A stretch of 16,114 nt of DNA from JBGTBQ01 sp041749275 (GTDB lineage Bacteria; Acidobacteriota; Blastocatellia; Pyrinomonadales; Pyrinomonadaceae), in the NCBI GenBank assembly GCA_041749275.1, contig JBGTBQ010000037.1, forward strand, positions 1 to 16,114, given 5' to 3'. The notes below the pieces were generated by a model that made no database searches, had not been told where the DNA came from, and saw nothing but the letters and a program-made list of their open reading frames with translations. The translations under genes and the position numbers were made by a program. Positions 14,645 through 16,114 of this stretch are shown here, one piece after another; the stretch's first letter is position 1, and the number at the start of each line of letters is the position of its first letter.

Positions 14645-15065
14645 CCCATCGCTGAATACGGACGACGCGGGACACGGGCGCGTCACGAATGAGCAGGCGC
14701 GCAAGACGGCGCTCGTCGTCGCCGCCGTGCTCGGTTTGATCGCCGCATGGAACTTTTATCGTGGACGGATGACGGCGGTCGCCGTGCTCGCCGGCATCGC
14801 GGCGACGCTCGTGCTCGTGGGGCTTTTCGTGCCGGTGGCGGCGCGTGGCTTCCACGTCTTCTGGATGCGCGTCGCCGCCGTGCTCGGCTATGTCAACAGC
14901 CGCGTGCTGCTCACGCTTTTGTACTATGGACTGTTCATGCCCTACGGCTTCATCTCGCGTCTCGTCCGCGACCCTTTGAGACGGCGCGGGGCGCGGCGGG
15001 AAAGCTACTGGGTCGAGCGCAAGGCGACGAGACAGGTGAAAGAGCAGTTTGAGCGTTTGTTTTAA
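14637..15065 (+). CDS. SxtJ-family membrane protein
   Basis: Small integral membrane protein that regularly follows NodU-type carbamoyltransferases, as sxtJ does in saxitoxin clusters; function unknown. Hydrophobic segments lie at about 25-40, 47-70 and 80-105, the last containing GYVNSRVLLTLLYYGLFMPY, and the cytoplasmic tail carries the family's SYWVER-like end (residues 123-128). The start is TTG at 14637, 8 bp inside the carbamoyltransferase gene, with AGGAGGAG (14622-14629) 7 nt upstream; no ATG gives a better start. Tight overlap implies co-expression with the transferase, perhaps as its membrane anchor (inference). Confidence 0.88.
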   Translation: MIDPSLNTDDAGHGRVTNEQARKTALVVAAVLGLIAAWNFYRGRMTAVAVLAGIAATLVLVGLFVPVAARGFHVFWMRVAAVLGYVNSRVLLTLLYYGLFMPYGFISRLVRDPLRRRGARRESYWVERKATRQVKEQFERLF

Positions 15066-15095
15066 GAAGCAATCAATTCGTCGGGAGATGACGTG

Positions 15096-15254
15096 ATGAG
15101 TAAACTTTCGCTGGTCGCTGAAATCTGGATGTTTCTGCGGCAAAACAAGAAGCTGTGGCTGCTGCCGATCATTATCGTACTTCTGGTGATGAGCGTGCTG
15201 CTCATCTTCGCGCAGTCGTCGGCGCTTGCGCCGTTCATCTATACGATTTTTTAA
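15096..15254 (+). CDS. DUF5989-like 52-residue membrane protein
   Basis: Small ORF read directly from the sequence: starts MSKLSLVAEIWMFLRQNKK, then one strong membrane segment (WLLPIIIVLLVMSVLLIF, about 21-38), and ends SSALAPFIYTIF. A free-standing ribosome binding site GGGAG (15083-15087) lies 8 nt before the ATG at 15096. Both the sequence (an EIWxFLRxxKKxWLLP amphipathic start before the membrane segment) and its place third after a carbamoyltransferase and an SxtJ gene match the DUF5989 family. Function unknown; likely a subunit or anchor of a carbamoylation complex. Confidence 0.88.
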   Translation: MSKLSLVAEIWMFLRQNKKLWLLPIIIVLLVMSVLLIFAQSSALAPFIYTIF

Positions 15255-15347
15255 GCGGCTCCGGGAGAATCTTCCCGGTCGCTCGCCTCGTCGAATCCCC
15301 GCGTTAACGTTTCCCGCCCGCCTCGCGTCTTAACGGTCGGAACGCCA
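15255..15347 (+). other. 93-bp spacer between the carbamoyltransferase operon and the sigma gene
   Basis: Contains a short stem ccggga / tcccgg (15261-15266 with 15273-15278, 6-nt loop) without a T-run, so only a weak terminator candidate. Two taacg words (in gcgttaacg near 15301-15309 and cttaacgg near 15329) are spaced by about two helical turns. No clear -35/-10 is visible for the sigma gene. Confidence 0.35.
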
Positions 15348-15947
15348 ATGCTCGAAGCGGAAACAGGCAGCGAACTCCTCTTCATGGTCGGGCCGGAACG
15401 CGCCGAGGCCGTGGAGGGCGGCGTGCGCCAAACGGCGGAGGCGGCTCTCGTCGAAGCCGTGAGGGCCGGCGACCGCGAAGCCTTCACGGAGCTTTACGAG
15501 TTGTACGCGCCGCTCGTGCACGGCCTCCTGTTGGCGCGCGTGCCTTACTGTGAAGTGGGCGATCTGGTGCAGGATGTGTTTCTCGTCGCCTTCAGGAAGC
15601 TGGGGAGTTTGCGCGACGGGTCGCGCTTCGGGCCGTGGGTGGCGATGATCGCGCGCAACCGCGCGGTTGATTACTACCGGCGCGCGCGCGCGACCGAGGA
15701 GCTTTCCGACGAACTCGCGCAAGAGGCGTGCGCCGCCCCGCGCGCCGAGGCGGAAGAGGCGCTTGAAATTATCCGTGCGCTGCCCGAAGCATACCGCGAG
15801 ACGCTGACCCTGCGGCTGGTCGAAGGCATGACCGGGCCGGAGATCGCCGAGCGCACGGGCCTCCGGCCCGATTCGGTGAGGGTCAACCTGCATCGCGGGA
15901 TGAAACTCCTGCGCGAAAGACTCGGATTGAAAGGTCGAGAAGTATGA
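15348..15947 (+). CDS. ECF-type RNA polymerase sigma factor
   Basis: Sigma-70 family group 4 (ECF) factor directing RNA polymerase to a stress or envelope regulon. Region 2 spans about residues 35-100, with FTELYELYAPLVHGLL, DLVQDVFLVAFRKL and WVAMIARNRAVDYYRR. Region 4 covers about 140-195, with RALPEAYRETLTLRLVEGM, then the helix-turn-helix TGPEIAERTGL and DSVRVNLHRGMKLLRERL. Length 199 is usual. The ATG at 15348 has only a weak upstream purine stretch; an in-frame ATG at 15384 is an alternative, since the first ~28 residues are not conserved. It ends in an ATGA overlap with the next gene, the standard sigma/anti-sigma coupling. Confidence 0.93.
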   Translation: MLEAETGSELLFMVGPERAEAVEGGVRQTAEAALVEAVRAGDREAFTELYELYAPLVHGLLLARVPYCEVGDLVQDVFLVAFRKLGSLRDGSRFGPWVAMIARNRAVDYYRRARATEELSDELAQEACAAPRAEAEEALEIIRALPEAYRETLTLRLVEGMTGPEIAERTGLRPDSVRVNLHRGMKLLRERLGLKGREV

Positions 15948-16114
15948 GCGACTACCTGTGGGATGGGACGGGAGAGGTGGACGCGGAAGTGGAGCGGCTC
16001 GAAAAGCTGTTCGGCGGTTTACGCCACCCGCCGCGCGCGTTGGAGTTGCCGCCCGCCGCGCGCGTCGAACAAAAGCCGCGCCTGCTCTTCAACCGGCCCG
16101 CGCTGGCGGCGGCG
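15944..16114 (+). CDS. Probable anti-sigma / FecR-type membrane protein (partial, C-terminus off window)
   Basis: 57 codons are visible from the ATG at 15944, which overlaps the sigma stop as ATGA. It begins MSDYLWDGTGEVDAEVERLE, a start I recognise from acidobacterial ECF-partner proteins. A Pro-rich stretch follows, and hydrophobic residues (PALAAA) at the window edge suggest the start of a membrane segment. There is no HxxxCxxC zinc anti-sigma motif in the visible part. The role as anti-sigma factor is inferred from position and resemblance. Confidence 0.7.
   Translation, partial: MSDYLWDGTGEVDAEVERLEKLFGGLRHPPRALELPPAARVEQKPRLLFNRPALAAA

Overview
The window is high-GC bacterial DNA carrying an exosortase-linked exopolysaccharide locus. 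The combination of an XrtA/EpsH-type exosortase set, an NodU-type carbamoyltransferase operon with SxtJ and DUF5989 partners, and an ECF sigma/anti-sigma pair with an SDYLWDGTGE start fits Acidobacteriota, probably Blastocatellia. That placement is from family memory and gene content, not from a search.

Left 12.7 kb, all on the minus strand, read from right to left: dps (12675-12145); exosortase (11921-10845) and epsI (10833-10186); a 357-bp leader with a nested hairpin; a large TPR lipoprotein of the PrsT type (9828-7408); Wzz-like chain-length determinant (7293-5668); ExeA/GspA-like AAA ATPase (5450-4374); BY-type tyrosine autokinase (4374-3244); polyprenyl-phosphate sugar transferase (3182-1794); Wza-like export protein (1575-703); and a YCF48-like/Asp-box propeller protein that runs off the left edge (677-<1). 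Together these start a polysaccharide repeat unit on undecaprenyl phosphate, set chain length, export the chain, and supply the exosortase that in known systems processes PEP-CTERM proteins. No glycosyltransferases beyond the initiating enzyme, no Wzx/Wzy, no PEP-CTERM substrate and no PrsK/PrsR regulators are visible.

Right 3.4 kb, plus strand: a divergent 130-bp spacer with a perfect 17-bp palindrome; a carbamoyltransferase (12806-14644, TTG start), an overlapping SxtJ-family membrane protein (14637-15065, TTG start) and a 52-residue DUF5989-like protein (15096-15254); then an ECF sigma factor (15348-15947) overlapping by ATGA a partial anti-sigma/FecR-type gene (15944->16114).

The least ordinary feature is non-coding. 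Five minus-strand spacers each hold an inverted repeat whose arms are themselves degenerate tandem repeats of about 7 or 9 nt. The five differ in sequence but share this layout. They separate the EPS genes into expression segments, and one of them appears to encode the signal peptide of the YCF48-like protein.
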